From Pseudomonadota bacterium (GTDB lineage Bacteria > Myxococcota_A > Polyangia > Haliangiales > Haliangiaceae): a stretch of DNA of 64,000 bases. Location: assembly GCA_022360315.1 (NCBI GenBank), contig JAKSDA010000568.1, positions 1 to 64,000 of the forward strand, given 5' to 3'. The notes beneath the pieces are model-generated. The model saw only the letters and a list, made by a program, of their open reading frames with translations, did not search any database and was not told where the DNA came from. The translations under genes and the position numbers were made by a program. This document shows positions 33,041 to 50,016 of the stretch, piece after piece; the stretch's first letter is position 1; each line of letters starts with the position of its first letter.

Positions 33041-33814
33041 GCGCGGGCACTGTCTTTCCCACTCTGCCCGCTCTTGGGCCGCTTTTCTGCGGCACTCGTT
33101 GCAGTCCGGCGACAGCGCCTCGCAGCAGATGCGCTGAGGTGGCTGGCTGCAGTCCACAGCGGGCGGCGAATTGCACACTTGCTCCCAGTGGGCCAGTTCT
33201 TCGGCTCTTTTGCGCGCGCATTCCCGGCACTGCGGAGTCATTGCCATACAGCACATGCGCTCGGGCCGCTGGCTGCAATCGACCATGGGGGCGGGCGGGG
33301 GCGATGGCGATGTCGGCGGCGTTGCATTGCCGCACGTTCGCTCCCACTCGGCGCGTTCTTCAGCCGCCTGGCGCGCACACTCCCGGCACTGCGGAGTCAA
33401 CGCCTTGCAGCACGCACGAGACGGCGGCGCACTGCAGTCCACGATCGGCTCGGCCGGACGGCACGTTTGCTCCCAGCGCGCATACTCCTCCGAGGCTTGC
33501 CGTGCGCATTCGTCGCACTCGGGAAGGGTCGCCATGCAGCAAATGCGACTGGGTGGCTGGCTACAGTCGAAACCCGGCTGCTGGCCAGTGCTCGGTTGAA
33601 TCGGCACACGTTCACCGGGAAGCGGTTGCTGGCCTGGGTGTCCACCGGTCGTCGGCTGAGCAGGTGGCGGTGGCGACGACGGCGCACCGACGAAACATCC
33701 CGCGGCAAATACAAACACTGCGGCCAGAGTGGGTCGCGCAATCCGGACTAGGCTCCGCGTCGCATTGCTCGCTGGGACGGCCGACGGGCCGAACGCACTG
33801 TGATAACGGTCCAT
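33032..33814 (-). CDS. lipoprotein with four-copy double-cysteine repeat
   Basis: 260 residues from the ATG at 33814, which has AGGT just upstream; an ATG at 33829 is the alternative. Signal with ARPTLAAVFVFAAGC. A Pro-rich spacer is followed by four repeats of 40-50 residues: DCSxPPxRxCCxAxxPxCxECxRxAxEExAxWExxC. Each has seven cysteines including a CC pair, so a disulfide-knotted or metal-binding unit is likely. The repeats differ enough to be old. No family recognised; probably on the cell surface. Confidence 0.8.
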   Translation of the reverse strand: MDRYHSAFGPSAVPASNATRSLVRIARPTLAAVFVFAAGCFVGAPSSPPPPAQPTTGGHPGQQPLPGERVPIQPSTGQQPGFDCSQPPSRICCMATLPECDECARQASEEYARWEQTCRPAEPIVDCSAPPSRACCKALTPQCRECARQAAEERAEWERTCGNATPPTSPSPPPAPMVDCSQRPERMCCMAMTPQCRECARKRAEELAHWEQVCNSPPAVDCSQPPQRICCEALSPDCNECRRKAAQERAEWERQCPRTR

Positions 33815-34049
33815 ACTACCTGGTGACATGGGCCGATGGTAGCGGTGGTGGGGGTCGACGGAACACATTGCCTTGACTGTATTCGAGCTCGGTATGTCCG
33901 GACCTTCTATATATTTGAAAATACATAGGTACGTTCGTGGTATGGATGCTGCAAAAGTCAATTCAGCTACCAGTTCGAGATGGCCGAACTGAACACCGGC
34001 GGTCGATTGCAATGCCGTACCGGTTGCGTGGCCAGGAGACGCAAAATAC

Positions 34050-34826
34050 ATGACGAGACGATGCTCTCATCCTCTTATTTTTCTGTTGAGACATTTGGGC
34101 CTCTATGGCGTGGTCGCCCTGTGCCTCTGGCCTGTGCGGTCGGGCTTTGCTCAAGAGCCCAGGTGGGCGCTGGACGCGGAGGCTCAAAATGAGGTCCCCA
34201 TCGGCGTCGGGGCCGGGCTCACCTTGGAAGTGCCAGGGCGCTTTCGACTGGGCACATCGATAGGAATCGTGCCCAGTCCATATGTCGACCTGATCAATGC
34301 GGTTTCAACTGAATTCGAGTTCTACGATCAGAGCACAGCCGACTTGATCAGCGATGCACTCGAGCGCTCGCTGGTATGGACCGTGCGAGCCGGCTGGCGG
34401 CCGTTCTCTCGCCGTGGTTTGTATGTCGACGCCGGCTACAGCACGATCAATCTCGGCGGCAGGGCGACGAGTGATGATGTGCTGAGCGCGTATCTATCCG
34501 GCCAGCGTTTGCCGACGATTCCCGCTCTGGCATCGGATATGCCTTACGATATCGATGCGACGCTGCAGATGGCCCGAGTGGAAGCCGGTTGGGTGGTCTG
34601 GCTCAGTGATCTCTACCTGCGTATCGCCGTGGGAGGGGCTTTTACCATGGCGTCCAATACAGTGATCGATCCGGGCCAAAGTGGCTCTGCCCAGGTAGAC
34701 AGCTCGCGTCAGACCATCGCGACGAAGGCTGGGCAATACCTGGATGACACATTCACCACGTATGTCCATACCGGGACATTGACACTGACCCTCGGCTATC
34801 GGGTACTCGGGCCCAGGCAGAAGTAG
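34050..34826 (+). CDS. outer-membrane beta-barrel-like protein
   Basis: 258 residues. A signal peptide (LIFLLRHLGLYGVVALCLW, cleavage near SGFAQEP) is followed by alternating amphipathic strands (VGAGLTLEVPGRFRLGTSIG, LVWTVRAGWRPF, LYVDAGYSTINLGG, MARVEAGWVVWL) ending in TLTLGYRVLG. This is typical of small porin-like barrels. No substrate can be proposed. The plus-strand gene is followed by a long hairpin shared with clpX. Confidence 0.7.
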   Translation: MTRRCSHPLIFLLRHLGLYGVVALCLWPVRSGFAQEPRWALDAEAQNEVPIGVGAGLTLEVPGRFRLGTSIGIVPSPYVDLINAVSTEFEFYDQSTADLISDALERSLVWTVRAGWRPFSRRGLYVDAGYSTINLGGRATSDDVLSAYLSGQRLPTIPALASDMPYDIDATLQMARVEAGWVVWLSDLYLRIAVGGAFTMASNTVIDPGQSGSAQVDSSRQTIATKAGQYLDDTFTTYVHTGTLTLTLGYRVLGPRQK

Positions 34827-34831
34827 CCCCG

Positions 34832-34880
34832 TACAGTCTCACCTGGTCCGCTTGGGCCTCTCGAATCATGTGAGACTGTA
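34832..34880. terminator. long hairpin between convergent genes
   Basis: TACAGTCTCAC (34832-34842) pairs perfectly with GTGAGACTGTA (34870-34880), 27-nt loop. It lies between the converging barrel protein and clpX genes and so may end transcription both ways. The right arm belongs to the 34-bp repeat also found at 17343. Confidence 0.6.
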
Positions 34881-34882
34881 TA
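34849..34882. repeat. dispersed 34-bp repeat, copy 2
   Basis: 31 of 34 positions match 17343-17376. It includes the right arm of the hairpin at 34832-34880. Confidence 0.65.
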
Positions 34883-34897
34883 TAGCCCCGGTAAATT

Positions 34898-36157
<1,260 letters not shown>

Positions 36158-36294
36158 GGGTTGTTTGCTCGGTGAAAAAAGGCAACCGTCGTTTTAGATT
36201 GTGCCGACGTGATCGGCCGTATCTTCCGGTTTGGCGTATCGTTTTGACCCAATGGTACGGCTGTGACTGGCCTCGGCTATCCCGCTGTGCAGTA

Positions 36295-36924
36295 TTACCT
36301 GTCAGATTGCTCGACCTTCTTGTGCGTGATCACTTCGTCGATAATCCCATACGAAGCAGCTGCCTCGGGACTCATGAAATAATCACGCTCGGTGTCTTCC
36401 TTGATCTGTTTCAAAGGTTGACCCGTGTGTTTTACCCACAGCTCATTCAGCTTATCGCGCGTCTTGAGGATCTCTTTAGCGTGGATGTCGATATCAGTGG
36501 CCTGACCCTGAAACCCGCCGAGGGGTTGATGAATCATAATGCGCGCATGAGGTAGGGCATAACGCTTACCCTTGTTACCAGCACCGAGCAAAAATGCACC
36601 CATAGAGGAGGCCTGACCCATACAGATGGTCGCCACGTCGCAGCGCACGTATTGCATGGTGTCATAAATAGCCAGCCCCGCGGTGACATGGCCGCCCGGA
36701 GAATTGATGTACAGCATGATATCCTTTTCCGGCTCCTCGGACTCCAGAAAAAGGAGCTGGGCGATGACGACATTTGCGACTTCGTCGTTTATCGCCGAGC
36801 CCAGAAAGATGATGCGGTCCTTGAGCAGTCGCGAAAAGATGTCCCAGCCGCGTTCGCCGCGGTGGGTCTGCTCGATGACGGTGGGAATTAGATAGTTCGT
36901 GATCGGCTGCTTGAATGTCGTCAT
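36295..36924 (-). CDS. clpP: ATP-dependent Clp protease proteolytic subunit ClpP
   Basis: 209 residues. Catalytic Ser in GQASSMGAFLL, His in RIMIHQPLGG and Asp in ERDYFMSPEAAASYG. The IGF-loop docking region is preserved. It forms the 14-mer chamber used by ClpX. The start at 36924 is preceded closely by GGAAGG. Confidence 0.98.
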   Translation of the reverse strand: MTTFKQPITNYLIPTVIEQTHRGERGWDIFSRLLKDRIIFLGSAINDEVANVVIAQLLFLESEEPEKDIMLYINSPGGHVTAGLAIYDTMQYVRCDVATICMGQASSMGAFLLGAGNKGKRYALPHARIMIHQPLGGFQGQATDIDIHAKEILKTRDKLNELWVKHTGQPLKQIKEDTERDYFMSPEAAASYGIIDEVITHKKVEQSDR

Positions 36925-37084
36925 ATGCCTTCCACCACTGTAAGAGCGTTGCTGCTCAGGCGCAACGAAACGCAGATACCAACTGTTTCGACGCAGCGCG
37001 TTGACCCCGAGCTGCTATTCAAAATCGGACTATGTCTATATCGTGGGCAGAGCTACAGGGACAGGATACTGAGACGGGTATCTC

Positions 37085-38527
37085 TTACCTACCTTCAGGG
37101 TCGCTGTCTTCCTCTCGGTTGCTGTTCTCTTCGCTTGCATCTCCGCCGGACGCTTCTGAGTCAACTTCACCGCCCTCGCCGTCGGGCTCTGTGAGCTGCG
37201 CTTCGGGTTTTGCACCCTGTTCTGCGGGCTCCTCTACCTCGCTCGGGTCGATTTCTTTGAGGTTGGCACGGTCGACGAGTATGTCCAGGGTCATGTCGCG
37301 GCGCAACTGAAACTCGATGTGCTCGAGTTGTCCGTCTCGATCGAGTTCGGCGCGCAATTTGGCGGGGGGTATGTTGCGTGGCTGGGCCATCTCGGCGATG
37401 TGCTTGTCGAGGTCGTCGGCGGTGATCTCGATTTTCTCCTGTTCGGCCACCGACTCGAGGAGCAGTTCCCCGCGCACTTCTTTGAGTGCTATGGGTCGCA
37501 AGCTTTCTCGCATACTCTCGGTGAGGTCGGACGTTTCGTGGTCGTGGGGAATACCGAGCATGTGCTGGAGGCGTTGGTACTGCAATTCCACGCCGCGTTC
37601 GACCAGGGCCGGCGCCACGGGAATCTCGTTTCGCTCGATCAGCTCTTTGAGCGCGGCCTCGCGCAGCAGGCGCTTGAGCTCTTGATCGCGTTGCTCGTTC
37701 AGCTCGCGTTGCACATTCTCGCGCAGCTCTGCCACAGTCTCGCCGCGGTCGATGTCTATGGCGAAATCATCGTCGAGTTCGGGTAGTTGCTTTTGCCGCG
37801 CATCGACGATGCTGGCGGTCAGGATGGCTTTTTGTCCGGCCGCGCTTTGATCTGGGAACTCGTCGGGAATGGCCAGTTCGAGATCGTGATCTTCGATGTT
37901 GAGTGGAAGTCCGAGCAGCGCTTCAACCAGACCGGGCAGAGGCTCGTTTGCCGGTTCGCTCAGATCGACTTGCATCCGCGGCTGATCGATTTCTTGACTG
38001 CCGATCGTCCCGATCAGCTTGACGGTCAGGTGGTCGGTGCGCGCGGTGATGTCCCGTCCTTCAATGGGCAGGAGCTCGGCGTGTTCGCGGCGCAATGCCT
38101 CGATGGCGCGGTCGACGTCCTCATCCGTGACTGGACCGAGCTGATGAGTGAGCTCCATGCCGTTGTAGTCTTTGGCCACGACCTCGCCCTTTACCTCGAC
38201 AATGGCTTCGAACGACAGCGGCTCACCCTTTTTTATGTTGGGAGCGTCCTCCATGCGCGGCTCGGCCACTGCCTGCAGATTGTGCTCGGAAGTCGCGGTG
38301 AGGAAACTTTCGCGCACCAACTGGCTGGTGACCTCGGCGCGGACGTGCTTGCCATACATGCGCTGAAGTACGCTGCGGGGCACCTTGCCCTTGCGAAAGC
38401 CGCGCAGCTGAACATTTCTCGACAGCTCGCGGTACGCGGTACTCAACTTCTTGTCCACGGTCGACCACGGGACTTCGACGATGAGCTTTTTCTCCACTGG
38501 AGAGACATCTTCGATTCGAACCTGCAT
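37085..38527 (-). CDS. tig: trigger factor
   Basis: 480 residues, slightly longer than usual. The ribosome-binding domain carries GFRKGKVPRSVLQRMYG, followed by a PPIase-like domain (about 155-250) and the helical chaperone arms. A 55-residue acidic Glu/Ser/Gly tail (for example EGGEVDSEASGGD) is an extension. It binds nascent chains at the ribosome exit. AGGAAGGA lies 5 nt before the ATG. The locus order matches proteobacterial tig-clpP-clpX. Confidence 0.96.
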   Translation of the reverse strand: MQVRIEDVSPVEKKLIVEVPWSTVDKKLSTAYRELSRNVQLRGFRKGKVPRSVLQRMYGKHVRAEVTSQLVRESFLTATSEHNLQAVAEPRMEDAPNIKKGEPLSFEAIVEVKGEVVAKDYNGMELTHQLGPVTDEDVDRAIEALRREHAELLPIEGRDITARTDHLTVKLIGTIGSQEIDQPRMQVDLSEPANEPLPGLVEALLGLPLNIEDHDLELAIPDEFPDQSAAGQKAILTASIVDARQKQLPELDDDFAIDIDRGETVAELRENVQRELNEQRDQELKRLLREAALKELIERNEIPVAPALVERGVELQYQRLQHMLGIPHDHETSDLTESMRESLRPIALKEVRGELLLESVAEQEKIEITADDLDKHIAEMAQPRNIPPAKLRAELDRDGQLEHIEFQLRRDMTLDILVDRANLKEIDPSEVEEPAEQGAKPEAQLTEPDGEGGEVDSEASGGDASEENSNREEDSDPEGR

Positions 38528-38599
38528 GTGTTCCTTCCTGGGCGGCTGGGCTCGCCGAGGAGGTGGGTTACCACAAGCGCCCCGCTTTTGTGGAAGAAA

Positions 38600-39868
38600 T
38601 CAGCGCCGGAGCGCATAGAAGGGTACCCCTTCGCGCTGACTCACGGAAACCACGTCCAAACCGTACCCGGCGAGCTTGGCCACAAGTGGTGACATCCATG
38701 CAGCGCCGTCGTCCACGCCGATGAGTTCGGCGATCTGCCCAGCAGACAGAGAATCACATGCGGCCAATGCATCCAGCACGACTCGCTCCTGGTCGGTCAG
38801 CTGAAAGCCGACTGGCATGGTTTTCGTCACCACGCTGGCAAAGCCACTCCTGGATCTCGCAGGGGAAACCGGGCCGGGATGGCGCGATGCAGCGTCCGCG
38901 CCGCTGGCAAAGCCGGTAATGGTTTTGGCCCCGGAGAATGTTCTCGTTGCCGCGACGGCCGGACTATCGGGCGGGGAAGTCATGGCCTCTGCGCGATCGC
39001 GCAGAGGCCGTTTGTGTTGCAGGGGTGATTCCCAGCCTCGCGGACTGGGGGGTGCTTCAGCCGAGCGCGCCGATGGATTGGCCCGATGCGCGGCAGCTCG
39101 CTGGCCGTGATAGGCCGGATTGGGTATCGCGTCAGCAGTGACTTGCTGCAGACTCGGCACTAACGGCAGACCGTCGGCCGATTGCCGGGAGTAGTCGGGA
39201 ACGGGGACCGGACCCGGCAGTGTCTTGTCTTCCCTCGCCGAGGACCCAGCCGTCGGCACTCCGTCTGCCCGGGACATTCGATCGTGGGAGTGGTCCCTGG
39301 GAGGGGAACCGCACCGGGTCTGTCCGGCGCTCTGCCGGTCGGACATGTTGTCGGGTGCAGATGACGAGACGCCCACCTGCGCCGGGCTCGAGCTTTCTGC
39401 ACCTGACTCGCTGTCGAACGATCCGGCCTCCCCGTGGCTCCCCGATGGCAAGTCGCGCGGCGTGCCCGGCGCCCAGTTGTTGGTCGGTTTGCTCTCGAAC
39501 TTGGGAATCTCGTCCTGGAGTCTGGGCGGGTTGCCCTTGCTGCCAGCGAGCCGGCGCGCAGCAACATGAAGCTGCTCGCGGAGACTTTGTGCCTGGCCAT
39601 CGATCGGCGGTTCTACATGAATACCCCAGGGGCCGTGGGGATCGGTGCCGGCCGGTCCGATGGCCAGCTGGGCCCCGTGCAACACGATAGTCGGTCGGGT
39701 CTGATCCAGGCACTCTGCAAACGCCCGCATCAGGACGCGTTGCTCACCCCACGACTCGGCCACGACCATGACGGCGCGCTGATGAGTCGGTGGGGACGCC
39801 GGGCTGCGCAGCCAGGAATCCACAATGCGGATGAGCGCCATTGGCAGTAGCATATCACTGATTCGCAT
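38600..39868 (-). CDS. protein with disordered centre and C-terminal winged-helix domain
   Basis: 422 residues. The N-terminal 90 residues look folded (QRAVMVVAESWGEQRVLMRA, PTIVLHGAQLAIG). A long Ser/Pro/Arg-rich disordered region (about 110-340) leads to a C-terminal winged-helix-like segment (FQLTDQERVVLDALAACDSL, AGQIAELIGVDDGAAW, YGLDVVSVSQREGVPFYALR). The domain suggests DNA binding or protein interaction. It lies 72 bp upstream of tig on the same strand. Function unknown. Confidence 0.65.
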   Translation of the reverse strand: MRISDMLLPMALIRIVDSWLRSPASPPTHQRAVMVVAESWGEQRVLMRAFAECLDQTRPTIVLHGAQLAIGPAGTDPHGPWGIHVEPPIDGQAQSLREQLHVAARRLAGSKGNPPRLQDEIPKFESKPTNNWAPGTPRDLPSGSHGEAGSFDSESGAESSSPAQVGVSSSAPDNMSDRQSAGQTRCGSPPRDHSHDRMSRADGVPTAGSSAREDKTLPGPVPVPDYSRQSADGLPLVPSLQQVTADAIPNPAYHGQRAAAHRANPSARSAEAPPSPRGWESPLQHKRPLRDRAEAMTSPPDSPAVAATRTFSGAKTITGFASGADAASRHPGPVSPARSRSGFASVVTKTMPVGFQLTDQERVVLDALAACDSLSAGQIAELIGVDDGAAWMSPLVAKLAGYGLDVVSVSQREGVPFYALRR

Positions 39869-39894
39869 CAGCCCTGTGATAGGCTGCGCGGCCT

Positions 39895-40407
39895 ATGGCT
39901 CGGTCCCATGGCAGTGGTGAGATCCTCCGCGAAACCCTCGCGGCGTGTGGCAAAGACGTGGTGTTCGAGCCCGGGGCGCTGATCTTTCACCCGGAGAACG
40001 TCGAGATCGGCAGCGATGTGTATGTCGGCCATTATGCGATCCTCAAGGGCTATTACCGCAACAGACTGCGCATCGGCGACGGTAGCTGGATCGGACAACA
40101 CGCATTTTTGCACGCCGCAGGTGGGCTCACTATCGGCCGCCGCGTCGGCATTGGCCCCTCGGTCAACATCATCACGTCAAAGCATCAATTGCCGGCCGAT
40201 CCCTGCGTATCGATCATGGACGGTGCAATCGAAATGGCCGAGGTGGTGCTCGAGGACGGATGCGACGTCGGTGTGAGCGCCGTGGTGTTGCCCGGGGTTT
40301 GTATTGGTGCTGGTGCTCAAGTCGGGGCAGGCGCCGTGGTCACGCACGATGTGCCGGCCCGAGCCATTGCGGTTGGAGTGCCCGCACGAGTCATCGGACA
40401 GCGTTGA
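39895..40407 (+). CDS. left-handed beta-helix (hexapeptide repeat) acyltransferase
   Basis: 170 residues built of hexapeptide repeats (VEIGSDVYVGHYAILKG, LTIGRRVGIGPSVNIIT) with the acetyltransferase His in SKHQLP and the C-terminal coil GAGAVVTHDVPARAIAVG. Similar to trimeric O-acetyltransferases of sugars in envelope polysaccharide synthesis. Its start is only 26 bp from that of the divergent winged-helix gene, so their promoters must overlap coding sequence. Confidence 0.9.
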   Translation: MARSHGSGEILRETLAACGKDVVFEPGALIFHPENVEIGSDVYVGHYAILKGYYRNRLRIGDGSWIGQHAFLHAAGGLTIGRRVGIGPSVNIITSKHQLPADPCVSIMDGAIEMAEVVLEDGCDVGVSAVVLPGVCIGAGAQVGAGAVVTHDVPARAIAVGVPARVIGQR

Positions 40408-40555
40408 ACGGGGACCAATTGCCGGGACGCTGTCGCCTCGCCACAAGCAGTTCAGGCAGAGGTCACTGAACCGCAGATCGTGAAGCTGTCCAATCCTGCA
40501 ACATTCGTGTATGGTGGCCAACGACTGGTGAGTTCAATGCTCGTCGGTATGTGAC

Positions 40556-40954
40556 ATGAGACATCCCGAGGTATCCCACCATATGACGATCAGTGCCTAC
40601 GCAATTGGATGCGATCAGCCTGTGGCGGCGGCCAAGGAGCTCATGCAGCGCCACCGCATTCGGCATCTTCCCGTCATGCAGGGAGGAACTGTTGTCGGCT
40701 TGCTGTCGCAGCGCGATATAGCGTTTCTCGAGCGTGTCGATTCGACCACTACTGAGAACATGATCGTCGAGCGTGCAATGACGCCGGATCCGTACATCGT
40801 GTCACCGGACGCTCCACTCGACAAGGTCGCACGGCACATGGCCAAGCACAAAATTGGCTCTGCCCTCGTGGTCGAGGACAGCAGGCTCATCGGTATTTTC
40901 ACCAGCAATGATGCACTGCGGGTACTGGCCGAGTTCGTCTCGGGAACCCAGTGA
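40556..40954 (+). CDS. CBS-domain pair protein
   Basis: 132 residues with two CBS motifs (VAAAKELMQRHRIRHLPVMQ, GLLSQRDIAFLE; then DKVARHMAKHKIGSALVVED, GIFTSNDALRVLAEFV). Stand-alone CBS pairs sense adenine nucleotides such as AMP or ATP. No partner enzyme is fused or adjacent. Confidence 0.92.
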   Translation: MRHPEVSHHMTISAYAIGCDQPVAAAKELMQRHRIRHLPVMQGGTVVGLLSQRDIAFLERVDSTTTENMIVERAMTPDPYIVSPDAPLDKVARHMAKHKIGSALVVEDSRLIGIFTSNDALRVLAEFVSGTQ

Positions 40955-41179
40955 CAAGAGAATCGCACCCGGTTTTGCTGTCCGCTCTGTGCAGCCACAT
41001 GATCGGGCTGATTGGGGCAATTCACTGCTGAACACCGGGACGAGGACCGAATCGTCGTCCGCAGTCGCAGAGGCTCGAAAGTTGAAGCCAGAAATCCCCG
41101 GAACAGCAGCGACGGCATCCCGATAGGCGGCGAACTCGAGCTCATCCCACTCGAAATCGCCCGGGCGTAGCGGCCCCTA

Positions 41180-42166
41180 TCAGGTTAAAAAAATGTGCAG
41201 CGACCGAGCACAGTTTTTTGCCTCACGGCCGCGTTGCCTCATGTCAAACAAGCAGATGACCTCGGTGCGAGTGCCCGGTTCGACATTGGCGATGAAACGG
41301 GTGACCGACGACAGGATAAAATACAGTCCGAGGCCGGCACCGCTGCCATTCTCGGACGGCCGAGGTCGGCCTCGCTCGGCGCGGGCGCGGCTCAGATGGT
41401 CGAGTATCGTCTCTTTGTGCAGTTCGCCGTAGCTGTCTTCGACGGACAGCGCAAAATAACGCCCGTCACACGCGTATCGGAGCAAGGCTGCTTCCCTGCT
41501 GGGCATCTCATTGATGTTCGACTTGTGGATTCGTGTCTTGCGGCTGACTCCCTGGCGAATGGCCGGAGCGTCATACAGGGCGTTCATGAGCAGCTCGTCT
41601 GCAACACTCTCGATCTTGGCAACCACCTGGCGCCGTGCTCCAACCTCCATGGCATGCTCCGAGACCGCTATCAGAGCATCCCGCTTCTCGTCGTACGTCG
41701 CGATGCTGGATTCCCGGATAGCAACTCCCCACGCCAGGTATTTCTGCAACCCGAAAATATCGCCGCTGAGCAGTTTGACCGACGTCACGAGCAGTTCCAG
41801 CTCGTCGGGGTTTTGCAGGTCACTGATCAGGTGGTTCATGGGCAGATCGCGGATCAGAGTCACGACCTCATCGTCCTCCAGCGAATCGCCCACCATGATG
41901 ATCTTGCCGCCTCGACCACCTCCACCAGCCTGGCCGGCTCCACCGCCTCCCCCCACCAGTTCGATAACCTCGGGATCAACCTGCCGACGATAGTCCTGGT
42001 CCATGACGATAATGGCTGCCCCGTGGGCGTGCTCTTCAGTGAGACGATCGGTGAACTCTACCGAGGAACCTGCCCCCTTTAGCGTACGCTGCAACGTACG
42101 CCGCAGTGACGCATTGCTTGTGATGCACAGAGCACGTGGCGGCTCCATCCCGGTCGCGGCTGTCAT
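41180..42166 (-). CDS. receiver-like/HATPase fusion, atypical signalling protein
   Basis: 328 residues. The N-terminal 140 resemble a receiver fold (ALCITSNASLRRTLQRTL, AIIVMDQDYRRQV) but lack the usual N-terminal acidic pair, and a Gly-rich loop (VGGGGGAGQAGGGGRGG) interrupts it. The C-terminal half is a HATPase: VADELLMNALYDAP for the N box and GSGAGLGLYFI for the G box. There is no His phosphoacceptor domain, so it is closer to anti-sigma serine kinases (RsbW-type) than to a histidine kinase. It is divergent from the giant TPR gene and lies in the same signalling region as the STAS and PP2C proteins. Confidence 0.75.
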   Translation of the reverse strand: MTAATGMEPPRALCITSNASLRRTLQRTLKGAGSSVEFTDRLTEEHAHGAAIIVMDQDYRRQVDPEVIELVGGGGGAGQAGGGGRGGKIIMVGDSLEDDEVVTLIRDLPMNHLISDLQNPDELELLVTSVKLLSGDIFGLQKYLAWGVAIRESSIATYDEKRDALIAVSEHAMEVGARRQVVAKIESVADELLMNALYDAPAIRQGVSRKTRIHKSNINEMPSREAALLRYACDGRYFALSVEDSYGELHKETILDHLSRARAERGRPRPSENGSGAGLGLYFILSSVTRFIANVEPGTRTEVICLFDMRQRGREAKNCARSLHIFLT

Positions 42167-42415
42167 ATAGCTAGAAAAGTTTAGCCTGGCTGGATTCGTA
42201 TCGTCAAATCGAGGTTTTTGTCTACCTTACGACAATTTCCTGAGCGTGTGTGTGCCAACGTGAGATGCAATAAGGGTAGAGATTACACGCCGAGCTTTCT
42301 CCCACGCTCGGTGTATGGCTGGTATGAGAGCTTGCGAGAGGGACATGGTCTGTCTTTTTCGAAATGGGTGATCTAGTGAAGTTTCGCCGTGTGCTGATAC
42401 CATGGGGTAGCGATT

Positions 42416-48829
<6,414 letters not shown>

Positions 48830-49058
48830 GTCTGCTGATTTGGCTCGATGGTGGATCGCATTGCATCAAACTGCTGGCTGTGGACCTGGGAACTATGCGC
48901 CTGGGGCACTAGCGTGGCGACAACCTTTCTGGATAGACTTCGAAGCCGCGGTTGGTCAACAGCGGGTTTTCGGTATATGATTGTAGCCTCGGGTACAGCA
49001 ATTACACCTCAGAGCCGATGAGTTACTCTTGCCAGCGTCACCACTTGCCGGAGCACCA

Positions 49059-49937
49059 ATGAGTCAGAAGTTTCAATCCACGGTCCATCACCGTGGCGAC
49101 GTCGCGTACGTCAAGCTCTCCGGTGTCATCGACGAGGACAACGAGCTCGCCGACCTGAATGACAAGATCCCTGAAGGCACGGTGATCATCGACCTAGGGG
49201 ATGTCGAGCGCATCAACTCCTGCGGGGTGCGCGATTGGGTCAACTGGCTGAGCAGAGTGGAGCAGGGCAACACCAACGTGGTACTAGTCGAATGCTCCCC
49301 TGCTATCGTTGCGCAGATCAACTTGGTCAACAACTTCACTGGCAACGGTGCAGTCAAGAGCTTTTACGTCCCGTACTTTTGCCCCGAATGCGACGAGGAA
49401 AAAGTGCTTCTCGTCGAGACTGCCGATATGGGGCCACCGCCGCATGAGCCACCTACGTGTCGATGTGACGAGTGCGATCTAGTCATGGACTTCGACGACA
49501 TGCCGGATTCGTACTTTGCATTTCTCGCCAATCAGACCCACCTCGCCCAGCCGGAGCACATCAACGAGGTCCTGAGCGAGTTTTCCGGGGACAGCGAAAA
49601 GTCGCGTATACGATCGCGAGTCAGTGGCACGGCGAGCGTGTCGAGCGCGTCGATATCATCACTGCCCAGTGTTCCCTCCTTGCCGTCGATCTCTCGTACC
49701 GGGATTACCGGTGCCGGGGGGCACCTGCCCGGCTCGTTGAGCACGGGATCGTTTAACCAGCTGGGCAGCTCACCGGGTTCGTTCGCAGGCTCGGCCGATT
49801 CGCTGCCCGGGCCCTTCACCACTGCCGACCGGCCTCCTCTGCCGCAGCCCAAGAGCGGGCTGATGGTCTATATCCTGGTCGGCTTCCTCCTCGCCGTCAT
49901 CCTCGTCCTGGCGATTTTGCTCTTCTCGAGCAAGTAA
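49059..49937 (+). CDS. STAS-like / zinc-ribbon protein with C-terminal membrane anchor
   Basis: 292 residues from the ATG at 49059. The N-terminal STAS-like domain has GDVERINSCGVRDWVNWL at the site where anti-anti-sigma factors have D-S-(S/T)-G. A zinc-ribbon-like module follows (CPECDEEK...CRCDECD, about 110-145), then a Ser/Gly-rich linker and one terminal transmembrane helix (VYILVGFLLAVILVLAILLF). It is paralogous to the 56201 protein, which lacks the anchor. Probably a membrane-tethered partner-switching component. Confidence 0.8.
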   Translation: MSQKFQSTVHHRGDVAYVKLSGVIDEDNELADLNDKIPEGTVIIDLGDVERINSCGVRDWVNWLSRVEQGNTNVVLVECSPAIVAQINLVNNFTGNGAVKSFYVPYFCPECDEEKVLLVETADMGPPPHEPPTCRCDECDLVMDFDDMPDSYFAFLANQTHLAQPEHINEVLSEFSGDSEKSRIRSRVSGTASVSSASISSLPSVPSLPSISRTGITGAGGHLPGSLSTGSFNQLGSSPGSFAGSADSLPGPFTTADRPPLPQPKSGLMVYILVGFLLAVILVLAILLFSSK

Positions 49938-50016
49938 TCGCTCCTCCTGCCGCTCAGGACATCGAGTCGGCTCGAGCATTCGTGGACTATGCCTCTGCGA
50001 TTTCGAGGCATAGCCG

